Below, one piece after another: positions 25,301 through 36,252 of a DNA stretch of 64,000 nt. Position numbers and translations under genes: made by a program. The notes beneath the pieces are model-generated. The model was given only the letters and a program-made list of their open reading frames with translations, searched no databases and was not told where the DNA came from. This DNA comes from Cryptomeria japonica (lineage: Eukaryota; Streptophyta; Pinopsida; Cupressales; Cupressaceae), in the NCBI RefSeq assembly GCF_030272615.1, contig NC_081415.1, forward strand, positions 606,600,637 through 606,664,636, in the 5' to 3' direction. Within the stretch, counting starts at the first letter, position 1. Each line of letters starts with the position of its first letter.

Positions 25301-25673
25301 GTATAACCCTTTCTTCTCTCATAATCGATGGAAGCAATAACATGAGGCATCGATAGCAATGACAAAATTATTTAAAAGCAAAGGCAAGGTGATTACCAGC
25401 AATGACTTAGGTGATTGAGAGCATTGGCAAAGTAATTGCTAGCATAGACAGCGGTGATTGCTAGCAATGACAGTGGGTGTACTAGGCAATGATAGGGTGA
25501 TTGCTAGCAATGACAAGAGTATTTCCATGCCTTAGTCAATTTGCTTGATTTTTCAATTTTGCACTTCTTCCAAAAAAGCTAATATCTAAATGACTCCACA
25601 ACTATCCTAGAAAGCAGACAAAAAAGTGGGGGTCCCCATTTGCAATGGGGCAATGTGTGATTATGTCACAACA
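22319..25673 (-). mobile_element. Solo LTR, 3.36 kb, TGTTG...CAACA family (LTR2)
   Basis: On the minus strand it starts TGTTGTGACATAATCACAC at 25673 and ends CACCATCAACA at 22319. Flanking pentamers are TGAGC (22314-22318) and TGAGT (25674-25678), 4 of 5 identical. The first 60 bases (with GGGGACCCCCAC and TGCTTTCTAGG words) match the start of element C at 48034. The minus-strand TATA box lies at 23149-23157, about 838 bp from the end. A sub-repeat array sits at 25340-25520. No primer binding site or coding region was found. Confidence 0.8.
25340..25520 (-). repeat. Sub-repeat array in U3 of LTR2
   Basis: About seven degenerate units built on GATTGCTAGCAATGACA (for example at 25350, 25399, 25463 and 25504), with spacing of 20 to 50 bp. 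The core TTGCTAGCAA is palindromic. The array lies 150-330 bp inside the 5' terminus of the LTR. Confidence 0.75.
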
Positions 25674-26991
25674 TGAGTGCATATAAATGAATGTCAAGTT
25701 GCCACTTCCCCCAAACGCAACCATCAATCAACTCCACCGTTAAATTCAATGATATCTGCCTTGCCATCAGTGAATTAGGTCTGACCTAAGATTTGATGTC
25801 TGAGTTTTGTGTTTATCATTTTGATTATTATGCTTTGAAGATCTGATTTTGATGTGGTTTAAGGTCCGAACTAAGAGATGATTTAAGTCTGATTTGCATG
25901 TTACTCAGGCCTGAGTTTGATGTATCTTCTAGAGTTTAATCTTTTCAATTTCACAGGTCTGATTCTGAGTTTTCATACCTTTGACTGATTGCTCATGTTT
26001 CTCAGGTCTGAGCGAATATGAACCCCCTTCTTGCAGAGCGCATTCAGACCTCCTGTTTGCATGGTGGGATTGAGGTGAAGCCTAACATAACTACACTTGA
26101 TGAGTTTATTCTAGGATCTGAATTCCACAATACTACCCTTTTGGCTGAGTGGGATTAAGGGGTAACCTTGCATAGCAAGGTGCTTGAGCGCATATGACTT
26201 GTTAGCTTGCATACCATCACCCTTGGTGGAGTTAAGATGTTGCCCTTGCACAACTCTGAAACCTGGACCGGGTTTGACCTTTTACTTAAGCAATTTGATA
26301 CTCATTCATCCCACACTTATGGCACAAATCAACCTCCAGCGCACAGGGTGGGTTTCATAGCATGGGCTGCAGGACTAAGGTGAGATGAGCACATAAAAAG
26401 AGGTCAAGTATACAAACTGTGATGTTAAGCACATTTGGGGCTGTCTTCACCTTTCAAGGCTTGATTTCTATACCACTTAGTCAAATTTGTAAGGGTTAGA
26501 TCTAGTGCTATGCCCCTTAGTTCTGATTTTATTCTACAAAGGTGCTGATCACCATGTTACTCCTCCTCCAAGGACTGATCTTCATTGTTTAAAGTCTGAA
26601 TTGTTGTTTGCAGGTCTGATTCCCTAGGTTATAACCCCCTCAATGAGCGCATGGATGCTAGCGTAAAACCCATCCATGTGTGCATTTGGAAGGTATGCTC
26701 TCCTAACAAGGTAGAGCGCATTTGAAGGTGGTGTTTGCATTAAGCTAAAGGTTGGGCGCATTTAGCACCTTACCTTGCACAACATTGCCCATGCCACAAG
26801 GAGCTAATCCCTCACTTAGACAAAATTGTTATAGTCATGGAGCTCATTTAGTGATGATGCTTGCATTGAAGACCTTGAGCACATTAGACACTCCTTGCAT
26901 GCATGGTGGGATTGAGGACCTCACTTACATCAATTTATGCATGCCAAAGGGGGGTAAAACTTTACTTAGACAAATTTAATCTCTTCTTCCT
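25674..26991. repeat. LTR-like DNA with two interspersed word arrays
   Basis: From 25780 to 26640 the word AGGTCTGA or a close variant recurs about nine times. From 26036 to 26890 GAGCGCAT, GGGCGCAT or GAGCACAT recurs about seven times. This may be the remaining U3 of LTR1 split off by LTR2, but its 5' terminus was not found. The open frame at 26752-26979 is inside this repeat. Confidence 0.5.
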
Positions 26992-27514
26992 TGTAGTGCC
27001 CCTACCCTAGCCAGCTTTGTAAAACCGGTTTGACCTTGGTTGACTTTTTTTATGTGGCATTCTTGGATGGCTGATTTACCATTATGTAATGTTGTAGTCA
27101 GATATTGTGATTATTGGGCGTACTTGTTAATGTGCTTTCGCATCGATTCTTATGTAAGTTTAATTGTTCTCTTGATTCTTGTTATTAATCTCGAGCTAAC
27201 ACTTTCATTAAAATATATATATATATATATATGCTTGTGTGACTCATGGTTGCAGGAGATTGTAGGTACAGTACCGCCTAGGTGCGAGGTTTGTCTTCAC
27301 CTGGATTCACAGGTTTGAGTGTTCCTCTTTGGCCCTTAGAAATTGGATTAGGTGGTCGGGAGACCCTCATGTGACCCTAGTCGTGCCCTAGCGAGCGTCG
27401 TTAGTCGTTTGTCATAATTCTTTTGGTTGGGGATGTAGGTCGTCTGTTTGTTTGGCTTTCTTGGTTTGTGTATTTTAGCTTAATCCCTTCGAGGTTTCCT
27501 GGCGGGGCATTACA
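26992..27514 (+). mobile_element. 5' LTR (523 bp) of an LTR retrotransposon
   Basis: It starts TGTAGTGCCCCTACCC and ends GGCGGGGCATTACA, followed two bases later by a primer binding site. The near-inverted ends TGTAGTGCCCC/GGGGCATTACA match the family of 11874-13925. No 3' LTR of the same sequence was found in the window. Confidence 0.8.
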
Positions 27515-27516
27515 TT

Positions 27517-27529
27517 TGGTATCAGAGCC
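27517..27529 (+). promoter_or_regulatory. Primer binding site for initiator tRNA-Met
   Basis: TGGTATCAGAGCC, the standard plant minus-strand primer site, two bases after the LTR end at 27514. Confidence 0.85.
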
Positions 27530-28741
27530 CATGTTGCACCACTGGGATCTTTGGTTTCGCTTGTGCCCTTAGTTGGTGTTAGGTGTATCGACCTTATGTT
27601 GTATTCTTGTCCTCCTTGTTGTATGAGTGTGATTGAGCAGACCTTAACTTGTGTGTAACGTGTGTGTTCACACCTTGTTTTCACCTTCTTGATGTGGGTG
27701 CTTTGGAATGATTATATGTGCTTTGGAATGATTATATGTGCTTTGTCTACTTATTGAGGTCTTTGTCTACGATTTCTCTTATTCTGAAAGAGAGTCGTAT
27801 GTACCTTCCTTATTGATTGTTGTACTCCTTTGACTAATCCTTTTGGGTTGGTTAATGTTGTCTTGAATCTAAAAGTACGAAATGTGCTTGTTTAAGGTTG
27901 TGATCTAGCTTATTGTTGTTCGCTTGAAGGACTAGTGTGATAGATATTGAATGCTTATTATGTAGCAAACTGAATAATTATCACTCTTCCTCCTCTCTCT
28001 CTCTAGAAATTAAAATGTTTTGATATGTGTAATTATCTCTTATTTGAGTTTTCTTTTGTGAGAGAAGGTTGCGACTTCTTGAGCCTTGTGTGAGCCTTAT
28101 AACGCTTATGTGTTTTAGATTATAAAAGGGCTTTGGTTTGAAAGTTCATATTTGTTATTGAGAAAAAAAAAGAATTGTATGTTTACATTAAAGAATTCTC
28201 CATGTGTTTTGTAGGAGTAACATAATTATATTCTATCTTAAGTAAGGCGCATTAATATGCGAATAGTTGAATTATGTGAAATTGCTTTGTTTGTAAAAGA
28301 AGTACTAAAAGGGAACATGTTATAGTAGCTTCGAGAGTGTATTAATGTGTTCCACGAAAGGTTGTTTTATGTGTTTCTTTAAAACAATTTGATTGAGGAT
28401 CTATTTTAGCAATGCTCCATTTAACTTGCCTTTGGATATATGTAATTACCTTATTATGTTTAGAAAGTGCGAATGAAAGACTTGTTTGATGCGTATGCAT
28501 TAATGTGTATTATTTAGTTGATAGCTCCTTGCTCATCTTTTTACCGTACCTTGAATTTTCAATGATAGGTTGCAAATTATGATATGCGGTTGTATTGTAT
28601 TAAGGTAGTGAGTGTTCTCAAGAGGTCTTGCACTATCGATAAGATTACTTGTTTGATTTTTGTTGTTTGGAAAACTAGAACATTCTGTTGCAACCATAAT
28701 AATTGGAAATGTCTTGTTAGGCTGTTTGGCATCCTCATAAA
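27530..28741 (+). mobile_element. Decayed internal region of the element starting at 26992
   Basis: Follows the primer binding site but has no gag or pol frame. A 20-bp direct duplication (GCTTTGGAATGATTATATGT, twice) lies near 27699-27739. Interrupted at 28742 by a solo LTR and continued at 30353. Confidence 0.5.
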
Positions 28742-28957
28742 TGTAATGTCCCTACTAGTTAGAGATCATTGTCCTGCAAAACAGATTGTTAGAACACAAC
28801 AAAAATATATATACATAACTAATCTAATTTGCAAGTAAAGTTCAATTACTTAATTAACACTACTTTCAATTCTTTAAAATAAAAAGGATACGAATGCCAT
28901 ACGAAGATATGTCCTTAGGCAGCTGTGAAGCTCACCTTCTTGGAACCCATCTTGGTT

Positions 28958-29262
28958 CCAAGCCATCCAGGAAATCGAAGGTTAATTCGATTCCTGTCTT
29001 GGATGTAACTTCTTACACCCAAGCCATCCAGGAAATCGAAGGTTAATTCGATTCCTGTCTTGGATGTAACTTCTTACACCCAAGCCATCCATGAAATCGA
29101 AGGTTAATTCGATTCCTGTCTTGGGTGTAATTTTTTACATCCAAGCCATTCAAGGAAGACCATATGTCAATTCCTTGCCTTGGATGATGCATCTCATCAT
29201 CCAAGTCCATCAGAGGGGACCGGCCAGATCCGTCTCTTCTTGGATGAACTTAGTCAACCAAG
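28958..29262. repeat. 61-bp tandem array (about 5 units)
   Basis: Units begin CCAAGCCATCC at 28958, 29019, 29080 and 29141, exactly 61 bp apart; two further degenerate units start near 29200 and 29257. The first three are nearly identical. Each contains the palindrome-like ATCGAAGGTTAATTCGAT. Confidence 0.92.
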
Positions 29263-30139
29263 CCATATATATGCATATAGATATTCAGTATATACTGTCT
29301 ACCAGGGATTATCATAATCCCTCAATTAGGCTAAAGGAATTTCTTCCATATAGCCTCTATCATATAATCACATTAATATTACATTTTATAATTCATTACT
29401 GTTTTCCATTCCATAATTTACATCTTCATTTACATATTCTTTAATCTTTCTAATGATCCTAAATATACATGCATATTCTACATAGATTCCTATCTTTATT
29501 GCTACATTCATATAAGTAATCATTAGAGATATATGTATTCATAAAAATGCATTAATATATATGTGTGTGTGTGACACACATGTCCACACACATATATACC
29601 TTAAGACTTCTTAACCCCTCTTACTTGTACGCAGATTGTAGCCTGCGGTTGGAGTTCGCACTGTAGATGTCGCCTGCAGATTGGGAGGCATACCACAAAG
29701 AACACAAATGTTACTTCTTGTAACTTGATAACAATTCTGATCTGATCTTATCAATGCTGCCCTCACTAGATGCTTTTGATTCCTTCCCTTTATATCTCTC
29801 AATTTGAGGGAGAGGTCACACCTCTTCATCATGTATGCCCTTTGGCAAGAGACACACCCTTTCACCATTATCACCCTTTGAAAGAGTGCAACTCTTCATT
29901 ATTTCTACCATTTGAAAGGGACACAACCTTTCATAATCAAATCTGCACTTATTATTTAAATCAGATCTGCACTTCTCATTACCCAATTATGCCCCCCCTC
30001 AAATGAGGTTTTCTTCTCCCTTTTATATATCATTGTTGAGGGAGTCACAACTTTTCCTTTCATGTCTTTTGACTTTTCATTAACTTAATTAATTTTTAAT
30101 TAATCATATTTAATTATATCATTTTATATTTTAATTTTA

Positions 30140-30350
30140 TTATTATCATTTATTATTAGATTCTATTTCAAAGTGGGGATATTATTATAATTTATTATTA
30201 GATTCTATTTCAAAGTGGGAATATTATTATAATTTATTATTAGATTCTATTTCAAAGGGGGGATATTATTATCATTTATTATTAAATTCTATTTCAAAGG
30301 GGATATTATTATCATTTATTATTAAATTCTATTGCAAAGTGGGGATATTA
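30140..30350. repeat. 42-bp tandem array (5 units)
   Basis: Units contain ATTCTATTTCAAAG and GGGGATATTATTAT, with starts near 30159, 30201, 30243, 30285 and 30325. The array ends exactly at the LTR terminus, and the last unit supplies the terminal GGGGATATTACA. Confidence 0.92.
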
Positions 30351-30352
30351 CA

Positions 30353-32862
30353 CTAAAACTGTAGCGAAATGAAAACCGTGCAACTAAAATGATAAGACTT
30401 ATAGTTAGAAATTTTAGCTTGTAGTGTGATCTTGTTGATCTTGTGTCTTTGTGGGAAATAGATTGGTTATCAAACTCTCCTTTTTCCTCCTCTTTGCCTA
30501 GATTATTAGATTTTAGTAATGCTACTAAAGAGTGCATTGATTTAAAAAGAGTGTTTATAAAACATGTGAAATTGTACTTTTTGCATTTTTGGCTTTTTAT
30601 GGAAAGATGAAAGTCTTGAGCTTCATAACGAAATTTGCATAGTTAGTAATGTGGTTGTGAATGCTTAATGGATTTAGAAAAGATATCGGAATGATGTTAT
30701 TTCCTTATGTAATGGTGAATTGTTAAGAATTTTAGTATTGGTATCTAGAGTAAACTTTACTCAGTGATTCATGTGGAAAGCATAGGTAAAACCTTTCTTG
30801 AGTAAATGATAGCGTATTGAAAAAGTACTCCCCGTAAATGTGACTAAACCAGTAATGGTGCTATTCCTTGTGTATTGTAAGAAACTCGTGCATGCTATGT
30901 GTGCCCATGGGATGGTGAAGTAATCAACCATGGAGGATATGTTTACTTATGAGTATGGGAAACCATACTGTTTATGTGATGATTGCTATTTGTTTCCTTA
31001 CTGAGTGCCAACCCACGGGTTGTTGATAAGTCAGTATGTGAAGGGGTAGTAGTAGAAGTCACCATTCCTTGAATAGTACGGAACGACGTACGAGTAATGT
31101 CGACGCAAAGCGACTTGAGCTTCTCTATTTCGAGGAAAAATATAGTTTTGTAATGAAGTTGTATTATAGGTGTACTCAATACTTTCCCTTGTGATGGACC
31201 GATTTATAAGGTTCATGTGTGCCAGCCTATTCCTATCCTTTATTTGAGCATATTGATGTCAGTTCTTGAGCAGAATGATGGTTTTATTGGAGGGTATTTT
31301 GCCTTGTCTTCATGAAAGGTATGTTATTTTTCACATGATGCTGCCAATTGTCCAGCGTTGGTAGACATGTGGGTGGACCTTAGCCATGTATACCTCTGGC
31401 GTATGGCGAGTATCCCGAGAGGTACGTCGCTATGCGGGGTGTGACCTGCGCGTGCCCTTTTCCGTGAGGTATACTGCCATGCGGGATACGTCCATTGCGT
31501 GCCTTTTCCGCTTGGAGTATTGCCATGTCGTGTTGAGACACGATGCGGGATGTAGTAGACATTGCCATGCGGCCTACCGACCGGTTTAGGGTAGAGCCAT
31601 GCCGTGTGACGACATGATGCGGGGTGATGTCGAGGTGCACATTGCCATGCCATGCGGATGTGTGACTAGGCCACACCACATGATGAGCTACTGCGATAGC
31701 TAGACGATTGTTCCTTCCTTCCTCGTTGGTGGCTAGATGCTAGTCACATAGTGATGTTATGTGCACTTATGATATTTTTTATTTTTATTTATTTATTTCA
31801 TTGTGGGCCAACAATTTATTTTATTTTGACCTTGAAGGTTTAGCCACTATCTTGCGATTTTTTGCTTACTTGATTTGATGTTGCAATTCCGGAATTATTT
31901 TCTTGCCTTACTGTTGGAATTGACGGTTATTATCTTTATTCTTCTGTACTTTGGTGGCTAAACTGGTTTATCCTTGTTGTTTTCGTATGCTGGTCTTGTG
32001 TTGAAATGTGAATTCCTCTCCAAGAACGTAGGAGACGGTCTTGGTTGAGTGTATACGAGGAAGTAGACGTAGGGAACCTTGAGGATGGGGGTATGTGAGG
32101 TTGTGAGACAGCTAGGATCCACTACCTACCTATGTGTGGTGACTATATCTTGGAGGCTAAACACCTTACGCAACAAGGGATGTTCACGAGGGTCTTGTAT
32201 GGAAGGTAGCACTGCTATAGTGTGCCCTAGCACCATCAAGCCCTTGAGTGAGATGTTAGATATTTATGATCATGTTATTGGTTCTGAGATTAGGCATAGA
32301 GATGCTGGTCGTGCATGTTATCTTTGACCGAGCATTAGACATGCTCACATGTGGCCTTTTGAGTTGTGCATTCTAGTTATGTGGATGGATATTATGTGTA
32401 ATCATGGATTAAATGGTGTTAACTTGTCACTATGTTATGGGACATAGTCATTGGAAAGGTTCTTATATGCCTAGAAAGTGTAAACAATTGAGTTATTTAC
32501 GTTGCTCTTATTTATTGAAAGTTAACTTGGTTGTAGAAATTGATATTTGAAGCTAGTTCTATGCGATAAAGTTTTGTGAAAAGGATGAATTGGTAAAAGA
32601 AATTGATTATGATGGCATGTTCTCTTGTCCTGTTTGGTAGATGAGTATGGTAATTGTTGTTTACCTCTTTTTTAATGCTTTAATTTGGTGTAATGAAAGG
32701 AAGAAAATTCTTGTTTCTCTGCTATGATTGTGGATAATTCCTAGAATATTTTAAGAAGTGTATGGTTTTAGATGTATCTTGTCTATTGTTGCGTGCTCTC
32801 GGGCTTGGTTGGGTTAGGCAGTTTACAGGTGCCCTTTCGAGTTTTCCTACTGAACTAAACTA
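30353..32862 (+). mobile_element. Continuation of decayed retroelement interior
   Basis: No coding motif in any frame. It includes a GC-rich repeat array at 31384-31670. The short plus-strand frame 32079-32327 has no recognisable feature. Confidence 0.4.
31384..31670. repeat. GC-rich degenerate array, core GCCATGCGG
   Basis: About eight occurrences of GCCATGCGG, GCTATGCGGG or ACGATGCGGG, with CCCTTTTCCG interspersed, at spacing of about 30-50 bp. Overlapping minus-strand frames are rich in His and Trp only because of the repeat. Confidence 0.7.
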
Positions 32863-35157
32863 TGTAATGTCCCCATTTCCGGGTTCTCTAGCAATGCAAT
32901 TGTTACTGACATTTTGAGTTTGTGTCAACATGATTCAAGGGGTGTTTTGATATTTCCAATGAGCTCGGATGGTTTAGAGGAGTGAAATAACGCTTTCAAA
33001 TGTTATTTTTGACTTTCGGTTTGGGCTCCAAGATTCTTGGAGGGAGCATCTATTTTTAGTAAGTCACCCAATCAAGCTTATTTATCATCTTTCATCATCG
33101 GGATCATTCCCGTGCTGTTAGATTTTGATTCCAATGCTTTTCAGTTATTTCCGCAAGTTGGGTGTACTATTGGCTATAATTTAATTAAATTTGCTAAGGT
33201 TTGTTGAAAATGTTAGCTAAGTTTGGATATCTTATTATCGAATTTTTGATGTTGTCAAATGACAATCAAAAGTTATATGTATTATCTCAATCAATGCTCA
33301 ATTTATTTGTTATTGGGCTGGACCCAAATGTAACGTGGGGAAACAATTAACTATGATTTGAGCTAGGCTTAAATGTAACGTGAAAGGCTATTGGGCTGGA
33401 CCCAAATACCTAATGTGAGAAGAATGTATGATTAATTAAATAATGTTGCAAGCCGACTTAAGGATGTCTACTGCTAAAAGGATGGTATATAATCAACTTC
33501 AAGATGAAGTCATTCACACAATCATACTTACTAGCAATGCGATCTGCTCTTTAGCGAACTCTACACAGCGAACTCTTCACTTGTGCAAGCTCAGTCAAGG
33601 ACATTGAGGTGCGAAGTTGTCAAGATCTTCTGCGATTCTGCTCTAGCCTATTGTAGTCATCTCCTGCTGATCTGCTCCTTTGGTCATCTACTGCTGATTA
33701 GGGCTGCATCCTTTATCATCTTGCCAACTTGCTGTTTGGACAGCAATCAGAGATAAGTCTGCTATGTTGTAATTGCCTATCATTGAGATAATACATATCA
33801 TAATTTAAGGCTGGGTTTTTGACCTCCAAGAGGGAGGTTTTTCTAGGGTATTGGTGTCTTGTGTCTTGTGTTTTATTACTATTACTGTTTATTTACAGTC
33901 TGATTATAGTCAATTGGTTTGTTTAACATCTGAGTACTTAAAATTAACAAGGTTGCTATTTTAATGAAAATTGTTTAGTGAGCACTTGCTATTTTAATGA
34001 AAATTGTTTAATGAGCACCTTAGTGTTATGGCTCGTTGGAACCAGGATGAGAAGTTTAAATCTTGGGCACATGAAACAGGGACCTTTTGTGTCAAATTAC
34101 CATTATATTAATGAAAAGTTCAGTTTTGGAGCAATGGGGGAGTTTAAATTAATAAAGTTACTTTATTATAATGTCAACTTTAAATTATAACATAAAGTTG
34201 CTTTTCGAGAGAAAATAGAATAAAAGTGAGTTTTAATCCCGCATTGAGAGTGGAGGCTCACCAACAGTTTGGGAAGCGTTTATAAAGGAGCCTTGTCTTT
34301 CTCCAAGGGATATGTTTTGTGATTTATGGTATTTGATATTTCTCCATAGTTGCTGGTTTGACAGTGACAGTCATTTCTGAGGACGGAAACCCTTGGAAAT
34401 TTGTAGTTTGGATGAATACCCAACTCTACCTATGAGGTGGACTCACTTAGGGTTCATCATTGAGCTGATTTGCAGAATTTTGAGCAGATTTTAGGAAGTT
34501 CCAGCTAGGGTTTGGACATGATAATGGAATCATATTGCAGATTGAAGGTCACATGAACTTTATATGAATTTTTCAGCTTGGGCGACCTCATCTAAGGCTT
34601 ATTGGAAATGATGGCAAGTAGTTTTAGAATTTTTGGAGCTGTCTACAAATTTATATGAATTTTTCTTCATTTGGGACGGCTAGGGTTTGAGATAGTTTGC
34701 AGTTTGTAATCAGATTTCGTCAAGTTCATATCAGATTCCAGTTGTAAAGGTTTTGTGGCTCATTTGGCATCATATTGGCTTTATATCAGCGTAGGATTTC
34801 ATTGCTACCATCTTTGCCCTAGGCAGTTACATTGGAGGGAAACATTTGCATGCATTAAGGGTGTGTAGAGGCTGCCATCACCTTCAGTTTTGATCAGAAT
34901 TGCGTCAGACGTCATCAGCAGAGCTGCAGATCCATTTCCAACCACAACAAGTTGCATTTGGCATCATTTGGAGTCCACACAAGTAAGCAAAGAAATCAGG
35001 TATGTTAAGGAATTGAATCAGAATTTGTATTGGCTATGTAATGCACTTTTCATATGATGATTCAGTCTGATAACATTTGTATCAGCCCTGATAATAAGTG
35101 TACTCAGAACTGATTTATGCCTAATGTGATATCAATTCTTTGAAATTATCTTGTCAA
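32863..35157 (+). mobile_element. LTR start (TGTAATGTCCCC family) with internal insertion
   Basis: Starts TGTAATGTCCCCATTTC like 11874. A plus-strand TATA box (TTTATAAAGG) lies at about 34284. A copia-type LTR fragment (about 33118-33930) is embedded. The right part is cut at about 35160 by element A; a possible distal end GGGGACGTTACA lies at 48103-48114, after element C. The pentamers at those two outer ends (AACTA, CCTTA) do not match well. Confidence 0.5.
33118..33930 (+). mobile_element. Copia-type LTR fragment
   Basis: TATATAA at 33486, a CTGGGTTTTTGACCTCC block at 33809 and repeated ATTGGGCTGGACCCAAAT (33313 and 33389) fit a plant copia-like LTR related to 8561-9140. Exact ends were not resolved. 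Confidence 0.4.
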
Positions 35158-35428
35158 AGTTTTGTTGAAAATTTTGTACACTTGGGAAAATATACAAAAT
35201 TGTGGCTTCAATCACAGTGTGTGAGTAAAACTCTCCTAATTAAGGGAAGACTCCCCCTATCTATCTAATACTAAAACTAAAATAGGATGGAACAACATTC
35301 TTTCTTCTTTTTTCAAGAAAGCCAATATCCTTTTCTCTTCACAGAAAAGTGATAGCAATTTAACATAAAACAACAATAACAACTTTTTGAAATGAAATGA
35401 GAGAAAGGAAACGAAGTTTCTTGAAAGC

Positions 35429-35900
35429 TCAAAGACTTCCGTCACTTCCTTAGGGACGAGACAGCAATATCAAGCTCAAAGTCTTGACTATGTGAAGTCC
35501 TATCTACCCTTTTCTATTCTAATGATGTCAAGAACAAATTATGATAGGACAAAGTCTGAAATAACTTATTTCTTTCTACACAAGACAACAAGAACTAGTG
35601 TGAGCTCAAAGTTTCACAGCTATTTCCTACTATAAAATCTACTTCTAATCTCTGTCAAGAACGAGTGTAAGCACAAAGTCTTACAACTTTTCTCAATAGA
35701 ACTTCTATTTTAACTTAATTAATTTCCAATATTTGCAGCACAAAGACTGCAAATCAAATTCGATTAAGCTCTTTATGAAACACTTGGAAGAAAAATAATA
35801 TGGAACACAAACTCAAGAATGTAGCACAAAGTCGCAACACTTGAGTAATTTTCTTCTATTCCTTTCAATTCTTCAATTTACACATAAAAGCTCAAAGTCT
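35429..35900 (-). repeat. Eight-copy GTCTTTG(A/T)GC array in element A
   Basis: On the plus strand the words appear as GCTCAAAGTC/GCACAAAGAC-type motifs near 35429, 35475, 35549, 35607, 35671, 35740, 35826 and 35889. Number and order match element B (62051-62530). Confidence 0.85.
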
Positions 35901-35972
35901 TCTTTGCTGCAAATTTGGCAGAGTTTTTGCTTGCTTTCCAAAAGATAAAGATTACAATAGACCCCCTCAAGT

Positions 35973-35981
35973 ATTTATAGG
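35973..35981 (-). promoter_or_regulatory. TATA box in element A
   Basis: Minus strand CTATAAATA, in the context CTCCTCTCC before and CTTGAGGGGG after. Same context as in B at 61969. Confidence 0.6.
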
Positions 35982-36252
35982 AGAGGAGTCTTGAGAAAAA
36001 GGTGGGAGGATCCTAACTAACTGGAGAAATTCTCTCAACCACTAAGACTTATTCAATAACTAACTATGACTTATTCAAAGTTACAAGTCCTATTCTAAAT
36101 TGACTTGTTACTCGTTTACTTGTAATTACAAAAGTGCAAGTAATGACTTGACTTGCAATTTACAAAATGTTTTTACAAGTAAACTTGTCAAAAGAAAAAC
36201 TACAACTAAGAGATTACAATTCTGAAAAATGCAACTAAGTGTTGAAAAACAC

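Larger units (their letters stand above)
28742..30352 (-). mobile_element. Solo LTR, 1.61 kb, inserted in the element above
   Basis: Plus-strand ends are TGTAATGTCCC and GGGGATATTACA. Flanking pentamers ATAAA (28737-28741) and CTAAA (30353-30357) agree at 4 of 5. The minus-strand TATA-like AGATATAAAGGG at 29787-29799 sets the orientation. Two internal arrays (61 bp and 42 bp) are listed separately. Confidence 0.7.

Noticed and set aside
28958-29262. 61-bp repeats as a CRISPR-like array
   Set aside because: Units are contiguous tandem copies without variable spacers and lie inside a plant LTR.
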